A stretch of 64,000 nt of DNA from Takakia lepidozioides (GCA_030704615.1 CM060733.1:21202001-21266000), one strand, 5' to 3'; shown: positions 46,240 through 57,735, counted from the first letter of the stretch. Notes: generated by a model not told the origin, from the letters alone. A program made the numbers and translations.

Positions 46240-46405
46240 GATCCTACTTGTCCCTTGGGCTGTGTCCCATGAGCCTTGTGCTCTAGAGCCTAATGGCGAG
46301 GTTACTATGAAAGAGGTTATTTCTAATTTGTCCTCTCACTATATTTAAGCCCTCACTAAGCAGTCGCCCAGGTGTTTCCCTTAGAAAGAAATCGAAAAAA
46401 CAGAT
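46240..46405 (+). repeat. SINE 3' fragment
   Basis: CCCTTGGGCTGTGTCCCATG, AATGGCGAGGTTACTATGAA and AGAGGTTATTTCT match the body of the SINE at 17691-17933 in order, ending in an A-rich stretch. The tRNA-like head is absent. Confidence 0.6.
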
Positions 46406-46716
46406 AAGATCATGTATGCGTCTGCAAAGTTATGTTTACTTATATGCCATAAAGATGATACATTATTTCAGGTGCCCGCAATAGAGGTCATATGTGTATA
46501 GATTGATGCATTATATTCTTGTTAGTAAAAATCTAAATAGAGTGCTTGCCAATGGTTTTGATCAAGCAATCAATTTACACCTTGTTGAATGCGATCAGTT
46601 TGATATTTGCTTAACTACTTAACTTCGAGTTCCAAGTTGAACAATAACATAGCTTAAAGGGCCCCTGTGGACCATCTGCGCTAACTCTCTACTTCCTCTC
46701 ATGGATGGAGATTTTT

Positions 46717-48860
46717 TCACCAATAATCGCCACAAGAACAAACCCCATCTTGGAAGTGATGAAAGCGGTTGGTATCCCTTACAACTACTGCTCGTCCAAC
46801 AATCTTAGAGATAAAGTTGGTGGTGGTGTGGCAGTCACCACAAACCCGAAGGTTCGTGATGACATGGCCAGGTGTCCTAGGAGGCGTGCTTATGAGCCCA
46901 AAACAAATGGCAAGCCTCTCACTGTGGTAGCAAAGAGAAAACTTATTTTGCTCCTCCTCCACATCATGCAATACAAAGTGTGTGTCAGGCACATACCCTC
47001 CTCCTTCATTATCCCAGACAATCTCTCGAGCGCCACATGGATTTTGTCAATTTATGGATGCAATTTGGCTTCAGCAACAAATGTATGCAACTGGCCATCA
47101 TGCAGCTGCGCCTAGGCTCCTTTTTCACATGTCTATCCTCCATCAATTTTCTCACCTTTGCTTTATCAGCCCACCTGCCAGTTGCAACATAGATGTTTGA
47201 TAGCAGCACATAATTTCCAGCATCCAGTAGATCACATTTGAGAAGGCACTTCGCCACACGTTCTCCCAGCTCCACATTTCTATTAATTCCGCAGGCACCA
47301 AGCAAGGCACCCCATACTCCAAAATCTGGTTCAATCAGCATTTTGTTAATGAAGTGCTCTGCCTCATCCAACATATCCTGAACGACCAAGAAGGTCCACC
47401 ATGCAGCCAAAATTCTCCACTGTAGGAGTGAGCCCATGCTCTTGACTCATAGAATCAAAGTAGTGATGGCCTTCATCGACAAGGCCCACATGGCTACATG
47501 CAGAGAGAACAGATATAAAGGTAATACCATCTGGCTTCAAGCCTTTTTGTTGCATTTGCTCAAAGAGTTGAATGGCCTCCCAACTACACCCATGCTGACC
47601 ATATCTTGCGATCATACCATTCCATGAGACCACATTCCGTTGAGTCATATTGTCATACACTTGACGTGCATTCTTTATGCTCCCACATTTGGCATACATA
47701 TCAACAAGGGAATTCTCCAGAATGATATCTGGCACAATGCCACTTTTGCCGATGTCTGCATGGACCTGTTTGCCCTTTTCCAAGGCTGACAGGTTGGCAC
47801 ACACATTAAGAATGCAAATGAAGGTGACGTTGTTGGGTGTCACCTGTTCCCAGACCATTCTAGGATAGATCTTGAAAGCCTCCCTACCAGATCCATGCTG
47901 AGCATATCCTGCAATCATGGTGTTCCACGAGACCCAATCTCGTTCAACCATATGATTAAACACTTGACATGCATCCTTCATGTTCCCACATTTGGCACAC
48001 ATTACAACAAGGGCAGTCTCCAGGACAATATCTGGCACAATTCCAGCTTTGCTGATGTCAGCATGGACCTCTTCCCCCTTTTCCAGGGCTCTAAGGGTAG
48101 CACATGCATTTAGGACACAAGTAAATGTGACCCTATCAGGCATGACTCCATACTGTTGCATACGCTCATAGATTTCCAAAGCCTCACTGCCACATGCATG
48201 TTGAGCATATCCTGCAATCATCACACACCATGAGACCACATTTCGCTGAGCCATGTTATCGAACACTTGATGTGTATCCTTCATGCTTCCACAACCTCTT
48301 TACCCTTTTCCAGGGCTTCTGAGCTCCCACACGCATTGAGCATACAAATGAATGTGACCCTGTCAGGTATCAGCCTTCCCGTTGCATTTGCTGGTATATC
48401 TTGAAAGCCTCGATAGCACATCCACGCTGTGCATATCCTGTGATTATCGTGTTCCATGAGTCCAGATCTCGTTTAGTCATGCTATCAAAAACTTGACGAC
48501 GCATGCATACTTCCGCATTTGGAATACATGTCGGCAAGGGCAGTCTCCAAATTCATATATGACGGAATTCCAGTTTTAATGATGTCGGCACGGACCTATT
48601 TGCCCTTCTCCAGGTCTACTAGGCTGGCACATGCTTGCAGAACACAAATGAAGGTCACCCTGTCTGGAGTCATCCCTTCCTGTGTCGTTTTCTCATAGAT
48701 GTCCAAAGCCTCCCTACCACACCCATGCTGAGCATATCCAGCAATAATGGTGTTCCACGAGACCACATTTTTTTCAGCTGTATTCTCAAACACTTGGTGT
48801 GCATCCTTCATACTACCACACTTGCCATACATGTCAACAAGGGCATTCTCTAAATTAATA
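46717..48860 (-). pseudogene. PPR-DYW organelle RNA-editing factor, broken by frameshifts
   Basis: Blocks at 48832-48596, 48284-47364, 47437-47009 and 46992-46717 are in order on the minus strand. The first two contain PLS-type PPR repeats (VVSWNTMIAGYAQHGSGREA, SLVDMYAKCGSIKNARQVY). The third has the E and E+ region (YVLLSNIYVATGRWADKAKV). The last is a DYW domain with the deaminase-like HSERLA and CGDCH motifs and the terminal CSCGDYW. Such proteins bind organelle transcripts and direct C-to-U editing. Frame changes near 47390, 47000 and 48290-48590, a stop after LEKGK, and a missing N-terminus indicate a pseudogene. The zinc and catalytic motifs of the DYW part are still intact. Confidence 0.85.
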
Positions 48861-48879
48861 TATGGCAGGAGATGTGAGA

Positions 48880-49506
48880 ATGGAGATTGATAAAGAGAAT
48901 GTGGGAATCTTCGATGGTGGCACTGTGCGGGTTGACGGCCAGCCGAGAGGGCAAAAGCGGCCTCTCGCGGTCAGAGATCGAACAGATGGTTGGATTGATG
49001 ATGGAGATGTCTCGGCCCATGGAAGGTAAGAATCTAGTTTTCCACTTTGTTTCTGTCTGCACCCAGACACGTGCCTTGTCCCTTTCCTTGTCTGCTTCGC
49101 TCCTTCCTTCTTTGCCAGCTTGTGATTTGGTTCACGCCGAGTTGGTACAAAGAAATGACTATTGAGCTAAATCAATCGCCCGAACTTTGCCACTACTCGT
49201 TTGTGCTTGCGTATGCGTTGAGGATTCTGAAAGGAAAATGGATGTGCCATATCCAGTTGCGATGATAACACCGGGCCTGTTGACCTTCGGCACTTGTCGT
49301 TTGGAGAAAGTAAAACGCCGCTTGAAGACGATGACAACATCACCATGGACAGCAACACATTCCATACTAGGCTCTCACAGCTCAAGGCAGGAGGGATGTC
49401 CTTCTCACAACAAGGAGCAGATGGGAGTTTGGATCACCCCAAAGTTCAGTTGCGGAGCGAGCAAGAGGACAATATGTACTTTAGGAGCAAAGATGAGCAG
49501 TCATAG
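48880..49506 (+). CDS. Small two-exon gene with N-terminal KEN-box-like motif, unidentified
   Basis: Exon 1 (48880-49025) starts MEIDKENVGIFDGGTVRVDG, includes QPRGQKRPLAVRDR, and ends at GGAAG|GTAAGA. Exon 2 (49257-49506) begins after TATCCAG and reads CDDNTGPVDLRHLSFGE, then an acidic-serine tail to TAG. The phases agree (2 nt plus 1), giving 131 residues without a stop. DKEN near the start and RPLA shortly after resemble KEN and D-box degrons of APC/C substrates such as securins. That is a suggestion only, since short motifs arise by chance. It starts next to the 5' end of the PPR pseudogene, on the opposite strand. The stop codon lies at the base of the inverted repeat 49463-49568, so the original gene may have been longer. 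Confidence 0.5.
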
Positions 49507-49568
49507 GGTGGAGCTCCTGTGGTCAGTAGACTGCTCATCCTTGCTCCTAAAGTACATATTGTCCTCTT
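49463..49568. repeat. Near-perfect 40-bp inverted repeat (hairpin) with 26-bp loop
   Basis: The left arm (49463-49502) is AAGAGGACAATATGTACTTT followed by AGGAGCAAAGATGAGCAGTC. The right arm (49529-49568) is its inverse with one mismatch (39 of 40). The 26-bp loop contains GGAGCTCC. The left arm is the last coding part of the small gene above. A transcript through it would fold into a long double-stranded stem. Confidence 0.95.
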
Positions 49569-49569
49569 C

Positions 49570-51140
49570 AATGCATCACAAGTCTTCCAAGTGCTTCTCT
49601 GTGGGCACTGTAACCCAGCACAGCCATCCAGTGTGCGAGCTGTCATTCAGGTTCCTCTCCACACCTTGGGGCATTTTATGCTCTTGTCTGACCTTGCTGA
49701 CATTACTCTTTGCAAAGCATGTGATATTGCTGTGCCTCAGGTGCAAATAAGTAGAATTGCATCCAAACTGGGTCTCTTGGATGCTCAAAAGACGTTGGTG
49801 ACATGTTCAGCATGGTATACTTCCAGGCCATATAATAGCTCTTCAATGAAAGCTACACACGGTAGACAATGGTTCATCACAGAAAAGTAGAAGTCCGCAC
49901 CCATGTTTGAAATCTCCTGTCCAGATACATCCTTCAATTGAAGTATAATTGATTTAAGGATGGTCCTGCTTCATTATTGTTCAGGACAAAAGCTTTATCA
50001 TTGATTAATCTCATGGAAGAGATTTACAACTGTCGCCATACTTTCATGATTTCCCCCCATTTCCATCTCTTAGCTGGTAAGCATTTCCAATCATCACTTC
50101 CACAAGATGTCTTAGTTTGTCAGCTGCAGAAATGGTGTTGCACTGTGATGGAAGCTTCCATTCCATAAAGTTGGCGAGTTGAACTCTGGACTAACAACTC
50201 TGGGAGTTAAATCTCTCTCTGGGAGTTGCTCAAGCCTTTATACAGGCACATTTTGTATGAAATTTGCCAGTGCATGTATAGTAAGTCAGATATATGGTTT
50301 ACTCAAGTAATAAAGTATATGTATTCATCAGGCGGAGTTATTGTACCAGTGGAAATGATAGCCTACCTTCACGAGGCACCTTGTCTTCAAGAGTCGTTTG
50401 ATGGTTAATAAAGTGGTTTCTTGTCATTCTACTTTATTCCATGGGCCTTCTGGGGCCCTTAGTGGATGTCCTAAAGTTTTCTTCCTGTGTCTATGGTGAA
50501 CCTTCTGACTAGGACTATTGCTTCAGATGGGGGTCTTCAATTGCGCATTGGGTTTACCGATAGGCAATTTTTGTTCAAGTTCACAGTGTTACTGGATTTT
50601 CAGTCGCTCATAAGGTACTTCTGAAACTAGCAAGGTCCTTACATCTGTGGCTAATTTCAGAGTGTGCATCTCTCTGCTGGTCTTGCCTAGCATTTTTTGT
50701 TTTGGGCTTTGGGCAAAATGTAATTGGCAGCTTCATCCGACAGTTGGTCTTTGGTGATGTTTGGTGAATTCTGATATGAGCTTGTTTTGTTCAAATTTGT
50801 CTCATAAGTCCTGGGTGCTCCCGTAAACTTGGTCCTGTAAGCTCTTTGAGCTTCCCGTGGATTCTATCAAGTAACAGTACATTGCATAATGCCCAATAAT
50901 TAAGACCACGAGAACATGGACTGTGCTTAAAATTCAGTCCAAGCATAGAACTAAGGAGATTGCTCATGTTGCACATGATGCACATGTTTGTTGAAGGGGA
51001 TGGTTGGTGTAAAAAGCTGGATATTGTCCAACCTCTATGGGTAAGGGCTGGATCAATTGCAATGGTATTGTCTACAAGCAACCCATAATGCCTCTTACGC
51101 TAGTGCCTGTATTTTCGGTTTTTAAGGACAGCTTGGCAAC
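49570..51140. other. Possible intron or intergenic, nothing firm
   Basis: A plus frame at 49519-49890 is open but lacks a recognised domain. The remainder shows no coding signal. It may be intronic if the genes on either side are one transcription unit. Confidence 0.35.
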
Positions 51141-51146
51141 TTGCAG

Positions 51147-53030
51147 GATGCAGTATCCTTTTGGAAGTATTCCTTGTGAAGTGGAGATGGAATGTTTGGG
51201 GTGGAGAAATGGCAAGAGGGTGACAGCCGAAGCCATCAAGGACTCTATAGCTACAGTAAAACCTGGATACCAGACAGTGAGACGCATTTGCATGTCTGTC
51301 TACTCTCTCCTTGAAAGGATCAGGGCACATCCAGCTGACAATCCTTTCATGTAAGTAGGTTGCCACGTTGCCACCCAAGTAATGATAAAGAAGCTCAGCT
51401 CTGAATGTTCATGCTCATAAAATCACTGAACCATGCACTGGAGAGGCCATTAGCAAGCTAGAAGGTTATAGAAGAGTGGAAATTAGGGTAAGAGAAGACA
51501 AGCTTGAGAGTGTGGCCATTCATGAATGTGGCCATACATCACACATCAGATGCACTTCTTCGCCAGGGTGACCGAGCGATTGCCAATGTGGAGTATGCTT
51601 GTGTATCTCACCATCTCTCTGTAATTGCTTCGGCTCCTCTTTCTGTATCTTCTCCTCTCCCTGCTCTCCAGTCTGCTCAAGCAACAAACACGTCTTCCAG
51701 GAAGCTCTCAACTTCCTCTTCACATGTTGAGCACAATGTAAATGGTACAGAAATGAATCTTCAGACCGGGCTCTTGAGCGGATCGGGTGTTGGCAATGGG
51801 GACCTTCATGCCATGTATCCTCATAAGTCTCCGTCAGAAACCCTACGAGAGTGGCGGGGAAATTCTGATCATCAAGAAGTAAAATCTTCTGCTCCGAACG
51901 TATCCAACGTGAATTCTGATGGAATTGACGATCCCGAGAACTCTGCGATGGATCAGTCCAAAGGTCTGGGTGGCAGTGTCGAGAGATTTGATGGCTGCCG
52001 ATCTATCCTACAGAGCTGGGAGCGCGGCACTGGCCGTGGGTGATGCAGGGAAGGCCTTACGGCATTTGCGTCTTGCCTCGATTAGGTCAGTTTGCGTTGG
52101 CAAGATGCATGGCATGGGTTGCCACCTTCCAAGTCAGTCCAGTTTTCATCTAATGAATAAGCAATTTTCTGCGTCCTAATCAGAATTAAATTATGGTGAC
52201 ATATTCATGTCACCTGGCTTAGACTTTCCTGTGGCAACTTGGTTTCAGCTACTCCAGTGGATTCGTTAATTGATGAGGGATGGATTTGTCGTCACATATC
52301 CAAATTCCCCACCTCCCTTTTAGAGCAGAGATTCCACTGCAGTGAGGATTCGCTGTCCCTATTTCGTCCTCCTGCATATTTGAGTTTCCTGCCATCATTC
52401 TCTTGATTGGGGGAGGGAAGTTTTGTCACGTTCAAATATCTAGTAGCGTTTCTTGCAATTTTGGGAATTGGATGTTTGTGCTTTTGGTGGGACTCTCTCT
52501 TGATTTTGGAAACACTGGAACGAGATAGGCCAATGGCATTGGAAAAGATTCAGCGCCTCATAACTGCCGCAGCACAGCAGCTAGAGATGCAGGAGGCTAG
52601 GAATAGCCCAATGGGGCTTCGTCCCCTGACCACTTCCCAGCAACAGCAGCAACCAGGGAAGAAATTGGACAGTGGGGAACTGACTCACTCTCTGCTGATG
52701 AAGGTCAGTCTTCTGGAGGCCTGTATGTACATCAACAGCAGACGTGTTTATCCAAGCACAGTTTTCCCCCTTTGCTCATTCCCCCCCCTTTCTCTCAATA
52801 TGTTGGTGTGTATTTACAGCTATGTTGTGATGAAGGTGTTGGCAGTGGGAGATATGGTGGTGGCTGACGAGGCATATCGAGCAGGGGTATCTGCACTGGA
52901 GGGAGGAGATCCTGCAACTGCATTAAAACATTTGCGACAGGCAGTTATTGCCTGCCAGGCAGACCGGCAGGCCGCTTCCAGCAAGATTCAGGCACTTGTT
53001 GAGCAGGCCATCTTTGAACTAAAGCTGTGA
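51147..53030 (+). CDS. Multi-exon gene with TPR-like motifs, unidentified
   Basis: One exon (51147-51350) is framed by ACTTGCAG and CAT|GTAAGT and reads GWRNGKRVTAEAIKDSIATV, then VYSLLERIRAHPADNPF. A longer open stretch (51504-52043) is serine-rich. It is followed, in another frame, by AADLSYRAGSAALAVGDAGK and ALRHLRL (about 51985-52080), then an intron donor-like GTCAGT. The last block (52500-53030) has LERDRPMALEKIQRLITAAA, a Gln-rich linker and VADEAYRAGVSALEGGDPAT, ALKHLRQAVIACQ, to the stop. The two YRAG...ALxHLR segments are similar and resemble TPR helices. The frame of the middle exon is unresolved. I cannot name the protein. Confidence 0.4.
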
Positions 53031-53151
53031 TTGGCATGTCACAGGTTTGTCTCTCTCTCATGGTCCTCACCCATTCACAGACTGGAAATAGGTTCAGGGA
53101 AGTTCTAAGCCTAACTTCGTTCAAGGGAGAGATAGAGAGAACTCACTCATG

Positions 53152-53250
53152 TGAACGTTGGCTTGCCATAGCCTTACAACCATTGAACCACGCGGGAAAA
53201 TGACCCTCCCGCAGCCTTTTGTGAGGTTTGCACTTACCTGGGTTTAGCTT
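53152..53250. repeat. Dispersed repeat, copy 2
   Basis: Matches 886-985 in the same orientation (GAACGTTGGCTTGCCATAGC, then CCTTTTGTGAGGTT), with scattered differences. Confidence 0.6.
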
Positions 53251-53259
53251 ATCCCCGCA

Positions 53260-54580
53260 ACTCAGCTGAAGGTATAAACTAGTCACAAATATCAGAAAAG
53301 GCCATTAGAAAGGTCAATCTGCTTAGTAGCCCTTCTAAAATGGTTGACATACATCGTGGATGTTGGACTACTATGGACTCAACCAATTAACGACCCCTGG
53401 ATATACCCTGTGTAGATTCTGACAGAGTCACAATGATCCACAGTACATTCACCAATATCATGTGCTCACCAATATCAAGTGCTCGTCTTCAAGTTTACCA
53501 ATGGCTTTTTACCAGACAACCCCATATACCCCAAGGAGAGAAGCTTTGAAAAACAAAGCAGCACTAAGCTCCTTTGCACAATCCCCTACTCATAGAAGCA
53601 CGAAAAAGAGGCTGTCACAATCATTATCACCCTCTTTAAAGAGCTCAGGTGACCACAGCACAGGAGAGGCTGAGAAATTACAACTAGAGGCAAATGCACA
53701 TAGGTACAAAGTGTGGGGCTCAACAATCCTGACATGCCCTCCGGACTGCCTTCACGACAAGCCCCTCCTCTGCAACTTGTTCACGATCCTCAGCTAAGAA
53801 ATACTTTAGTCCCAGAACCTCTTCTGGATCAGCAAGTTCTCCGCATGAGTGAGAGGAAATGATTTAATTTGAAGTCAAACTAAATCTTACCTATTACATG
53901 GCCCCCATTGAGGTAAAGACTGCCGTTGCTACAACCTGGCCTAAATCAGCACCCATTGCCTTCGCAGCAGGTATTTTTTGAGGTGGTTCTCACCATAAAA
54001 AATGGCTCCAAAACAAAGAAGAATGGGAATTTAAGGTCACCCAAGAAGGTGACCCTCTTCATTTCACCAGAGTTCGAGACCACTTGTTAGGGTAGGGTTT
54101 GGCATGACACATTGTGCAAAGGGAATTCTATCTATAATCAAGGACTGAACTTCCATACTATCCCAAGCTTTAGCTAAATTGGCAATCAGATCTCCTGTTG
54201 AAAGACAGACCACAAAATGCATCGATCAGTTTTCAACACACGAGTAAACATGTATGAGAAATGAAATGAAATGGTGCTTTATCTAAACCAGCGAGGCGAG
54301 CAAGCAATTCACTTGCCCTTTCATGAAATCACTATACCAGGCATAGTAAACAGAATGTAGGGTTACCAGCAATTTGCTCGATATCTCAATATTATCTCTA
54401 AGAAGAGCCTCTCAGTGAACATGTCTCTTGTCTCTTCCTGATTTAGATAGTCATGTCTGCACATTTACTGCTCATCACATGCCTAGAGCCGCCAAGTCTA
54501 CACTGCTAACTGCTTTATAGTCTCTCTCACATCAAAAGATAATGACAACCGCTAATCAGATTTATGAGAAAGATCGAAGA
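53260..54580. other. Intergenic, nothing supported
   Basis: A plus frame at 53462-53797 has no domain. No RNA gene or transposon end was recognised. Confidence 0.45.
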
Positions 54581-54590
54581 CAACACGTAC

Positions 54591-55880
54591 TCAAGATAGG
54601 ACGGCAAGGATATCGGACACCCGCAGAACGACAAACTGAACGCCATCCTTGTTCTTGAATTTGTTGCCTGCATACTTCGAGTACAGTACCGTGTTGCCTG
54701 GGGTCCCTTCCAAAGGCTTTATCTCCCCATCTTCTCCGTATGTCCCTGAGGCAATCACTGTTCCAATCACAGGCTTCTCCTTTGAGCTGTCCGTCAATAG
54801 AACACCACCAGCTGTCTTTGACTCAGACTCAGTCACCTGAATGAGCACCCAGTCATTCAGTAGTGGCAAATCCTTGATGTCATCTGTCGATAGCAGACCC
54901 ACACTATCATCCTCCTTCAGTAACAAGTCCTGGGTTGGTACGTGAGCACAAACCCACGGTCACAGGGGTTTTATGTTTTTAAACCGCGGTCACAGGAGTT
55001 CTATGTTTTCAAAACGGAATTAAACCATTGGCGGATATAGAGACACGGTGCATTTACAGGGTTTCTATGCCTATTTCTGTCCTAAGCCCAAAACCCTAAT
55101 GCGAAATAGGCACCCATAATGTATATCTACAAGCTCCAAGTTCCACATATCTAGAGTTTTGGTATTCTACAAAAGAGTAACACATTAGGAAAAAACAAAG
55201 TCACAATAACCAACACTATCCAAAACACACAAATATCGAACAATAGTTGACAATTTAATATAATGAGGCAAACAACGGGTTTCGTTAACGAAAAAAAATC
55301 AAGGTATCGAGTTTCGCCAGTGAAATAATGGATTTTGTCAGCAAAATATTGGATTTTTCCATCGAAATATTGGGTTTCGTCGACGAAATTTCCAGGTATC
55401 GCTGCGTAGGTCATTATCATATGGTTTCGTGGGCGAAATCAAATGTGTTGTGTTTGGTTTTGCATATAAGAGACGACGTGAGATTATTTAATTTCGCTAA
55501 CGAATTTATTATGTGCTTGCGTACAAAAATAAAAACCACGGAAATAGGGTGTCTGTCCATACTCATGACTCATTTTGTGCCTATTTCTCCAGTGTCTATT
55601 TATTTTCGTGTGGTTTGTGCTCACGTAAGCACAAGTCTGCTCTTGAGGACAAATTACACATTTTAGTTTCGCTAGGCATCTTTTCAAGAATATTCTAGGA
55701 ATTTCTGGTATATCTTCTGCTCACATGAGCCTGCTCACATGCTACCCAACCTCTCACAATTGAATTCCACCTCGGTGCCCGCATACTTGGAGTAAACAAT
55801 CTGGGACCCAGTTTACACATAAAGCTCGAGTTTTTTCTCGCTAATGGTTTTTCCCTCACCTACAGCCACCACTTCGCCAC
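54591..55880 (-). pseudogene. CPN20: Plastid co-chaperonin Cpn20, split by a MITE and carrying a stop
   Basis: Cpn20 is a double GroES-domain partner of chloroplast Cpn60. The end of the first domain lies at 55880-55752 (GGEVVAVGEGKTISEKKLEL, a TAA stop, then TGSQIVYSKYAGTEVEFN). The mobile loop and all earlier sequence are absent. The second domain lies at 54926-54591: LLLKEDDSVGLLSTDDIKDL, PLLNDWVLIQV, KTAGGVLL, YSKYAGNKFKNKDG and the terminal LRVSDILAVLS. The order and repeated YSKYAG motifs match Cpn20. An 819-bp element sits exactly between EFN and LLLKEDD. The in-frame stop and the insertion suggest a pseudogene, unless the insertion is spliced out and the stop is an artefact. A CCGCAG acceptor precedes the first block, so the relic keeps intron structure. 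Confidence 0.78.
54933..55751. mobile_element. MITE-like element inside Cpn20
   Basis: The left end GGTTGGTACGTGAGCACA and the inverse of the right end GGTTGGGTAGCATGTGAGCA form imperfect terminal inverted repeats. A partial copy occurs at 41095-41245. It encodes no transposase. No clear target duplication is visible. The interior contains palindromes of the form TTTCGnnnnCGAAA. Confidence 0.65.
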
Positions 55881-56212
55881 CTGCGGAACACCTCAAAGGA
55901 GAGGTACAGCCACCGCTTATGTTAAAAGCAACCCTATCTCAGAGTACTGGACACTGGACCAACACACCATATACGGTCTAGGTAACCAACGAGAGGCCAT
56001 GACTTACCGCATGTAGCTGAGGCACGATATCGTCGAAGCTGCAGGCGGTAACCCGTGGCCTCGAGGCGGTTACCTGACATAACCGGTTTTTCGAAACATC
56101 AAGAGTGACAGTCCATACCATGTAATATATGACGTGTCAGTTGTTGTTTGGTACCTACCCACCTAACTTCCTTGATTCTAAACGTGCGTTTCCCTCACTT
56201 CTCTTGTACAGG

Positions 56213-57735
56213 TTTTTTGATCAGTGCCGTGTGAGAGCGTCGCGAGGTCCTGGTGTAGATACCAGGAGTTACAGGAAGCGTCCAGCTGCTGTTGATGATG
56301 CGCCAAGTTTTTCGCTCATTCCTGATATTCAATCACAAGATATTGCTAAACCAGTGTCTAAAAGGAAGCGCAGGAGAATGTACCGTGTGTTGGCGAATCT
56401 GCAGTTCGACCTCTGGGTTGATTAACGAGGATCCGAATTCTTTATTGATCGATTGTACCTTTATCGCTCATGATCCCGAGGTACGTTTGCGAAGGTGAAT
56501 TTGCCCTCAACTGTTCATGGTCATGTTACTCCTGGTGAAGAGGGTCTTATTCTTGATTTTGTTGAATTGTCTGATTCAGCTTCTGTCGTAGAAGCGTTGT
56601 TCAATGAATCTAATGCGCAGCCTCAAATTGAAGAGACTTTTATTCAGGCTGATGAGAATCGGGAGCCTATTCGACCTAGTGCTAAGTTTCTACCAATTGA
56701 TGAAGATGACTATAAGAGCATTGTCCATGATCTTGTTCGCCCTAGCGCTAAGAACGAATCCTGGGCTATCAAGAAATTTAATGTGTGGCGTGTTTACATG
56801 AAATTGGTTGCTACCGTCAAGATTGAGGACCTGCCTCTAAAATACTTTGCTGAGATGCTAGTTTTTTCTGATGTTGTGTAAAGATAGAGGTAACCGATAC
56901 CCGCTAGTGTCATGAATATGTACCATTCATTCAACCATCCGCTTAAGGCAGCTCGAGAGCAACGGATGATCCAAACTGGGATCACTGAACCTGAGTTCTG
57001 TATGAAAAAACATCCTTATTTTTAGCTACAAACGAAGGTGTCAATAAAAGCAGACGAAAGTGGATGGGTTGACATGGGAGGAAGAGGTGCTGATATTCAG
57101 TCACGAGCTGCATCAGGTCACTACTCTCCACTTGGTCTACAGATGCACTTCTCATACTATTGTTTTGTAGTATTTCTGATTCAGGGAAATATCGAGTTGT
57201 ACAATCTTATTGTTAGTGACTTCATTGTTGGTGCTGATGAGGACGGCCAACCTTATCTGAAGTACGATGAACGATTATAAAAAAACTACAAGGTTTCTCT
57301 AGATTGTTTTCAAGATGAGCATTTCCGACCTGCTGTGATATCTCACGATCAGGATGTGTTGCACACATGGCACTATTTGATGGCTCATATTATGCATGAA
57401 GGTTGTGAGGACGGCCATTTGTTTCTATCTATAAAACATAGCTCTCGGGATACAATTTGGTATAAGAAGAACATCGATTTGTGGTGAAGGCTTTATGCGG
57501 AATTGGATGCGGAACATGGCCAAAAACGTGGGAATGGAAGGTGACATCACAAATTGATCTGGAAGAGTTACCAGTATCACCCGAATGGTTGCTGCTAATG
57601 TTCCTGTAGAGGTTATAGGGTTGCTTACTGGTCACAGACAGTTGAAGACGTTGGACAGATACGATCGGACAAAAGAGCTGAAAGCATGAGCTGCTCAAGG
57701 TGCACCATATAATGAGAATACTGGAAACACTAAGA
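56213..57735 (+). pseudogene. Crypton-like tyrosine recombinase relic
   Basis: Broken plus-strand frames keep the order of a eukaryotic Crypton/DUF3504-type recombinase. The N-terminal core-binding part is at 56750-57020 (SWAIKKFNVWRVYMK, IEDLPLKYFAEML, KDRGNRYP, MNMYHSFNHPL, IQTGITEPEF). A middle block at 57187-57276 reads ADEDGQPYLKYDERL, and HLFLSIKHSS with WYKKN follows. The catalytic end is at about 57490-57680: MRNMAKNVGMEGDITN, a stop, SGRVTSITRMVAANVPVEVI, then LTGHRQLKTLDRYDRT. Tyrosine recombinases need R, H-x-x-R, H and Y. Here the stop (57555-57557) replaces the expected His, while the Arg of SGR, the His of TGH (57633) and the Tyr of RYD (57660) remain. Cryptons move as circles by site-specific recombination. 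At least five stops or shifts make it dead. Confidence 0.65.

Noticed and set aside
53462-53797. 111-residue plus-strand frame
   Set aside because: No recognisable domain, intron or neighbour relationship.
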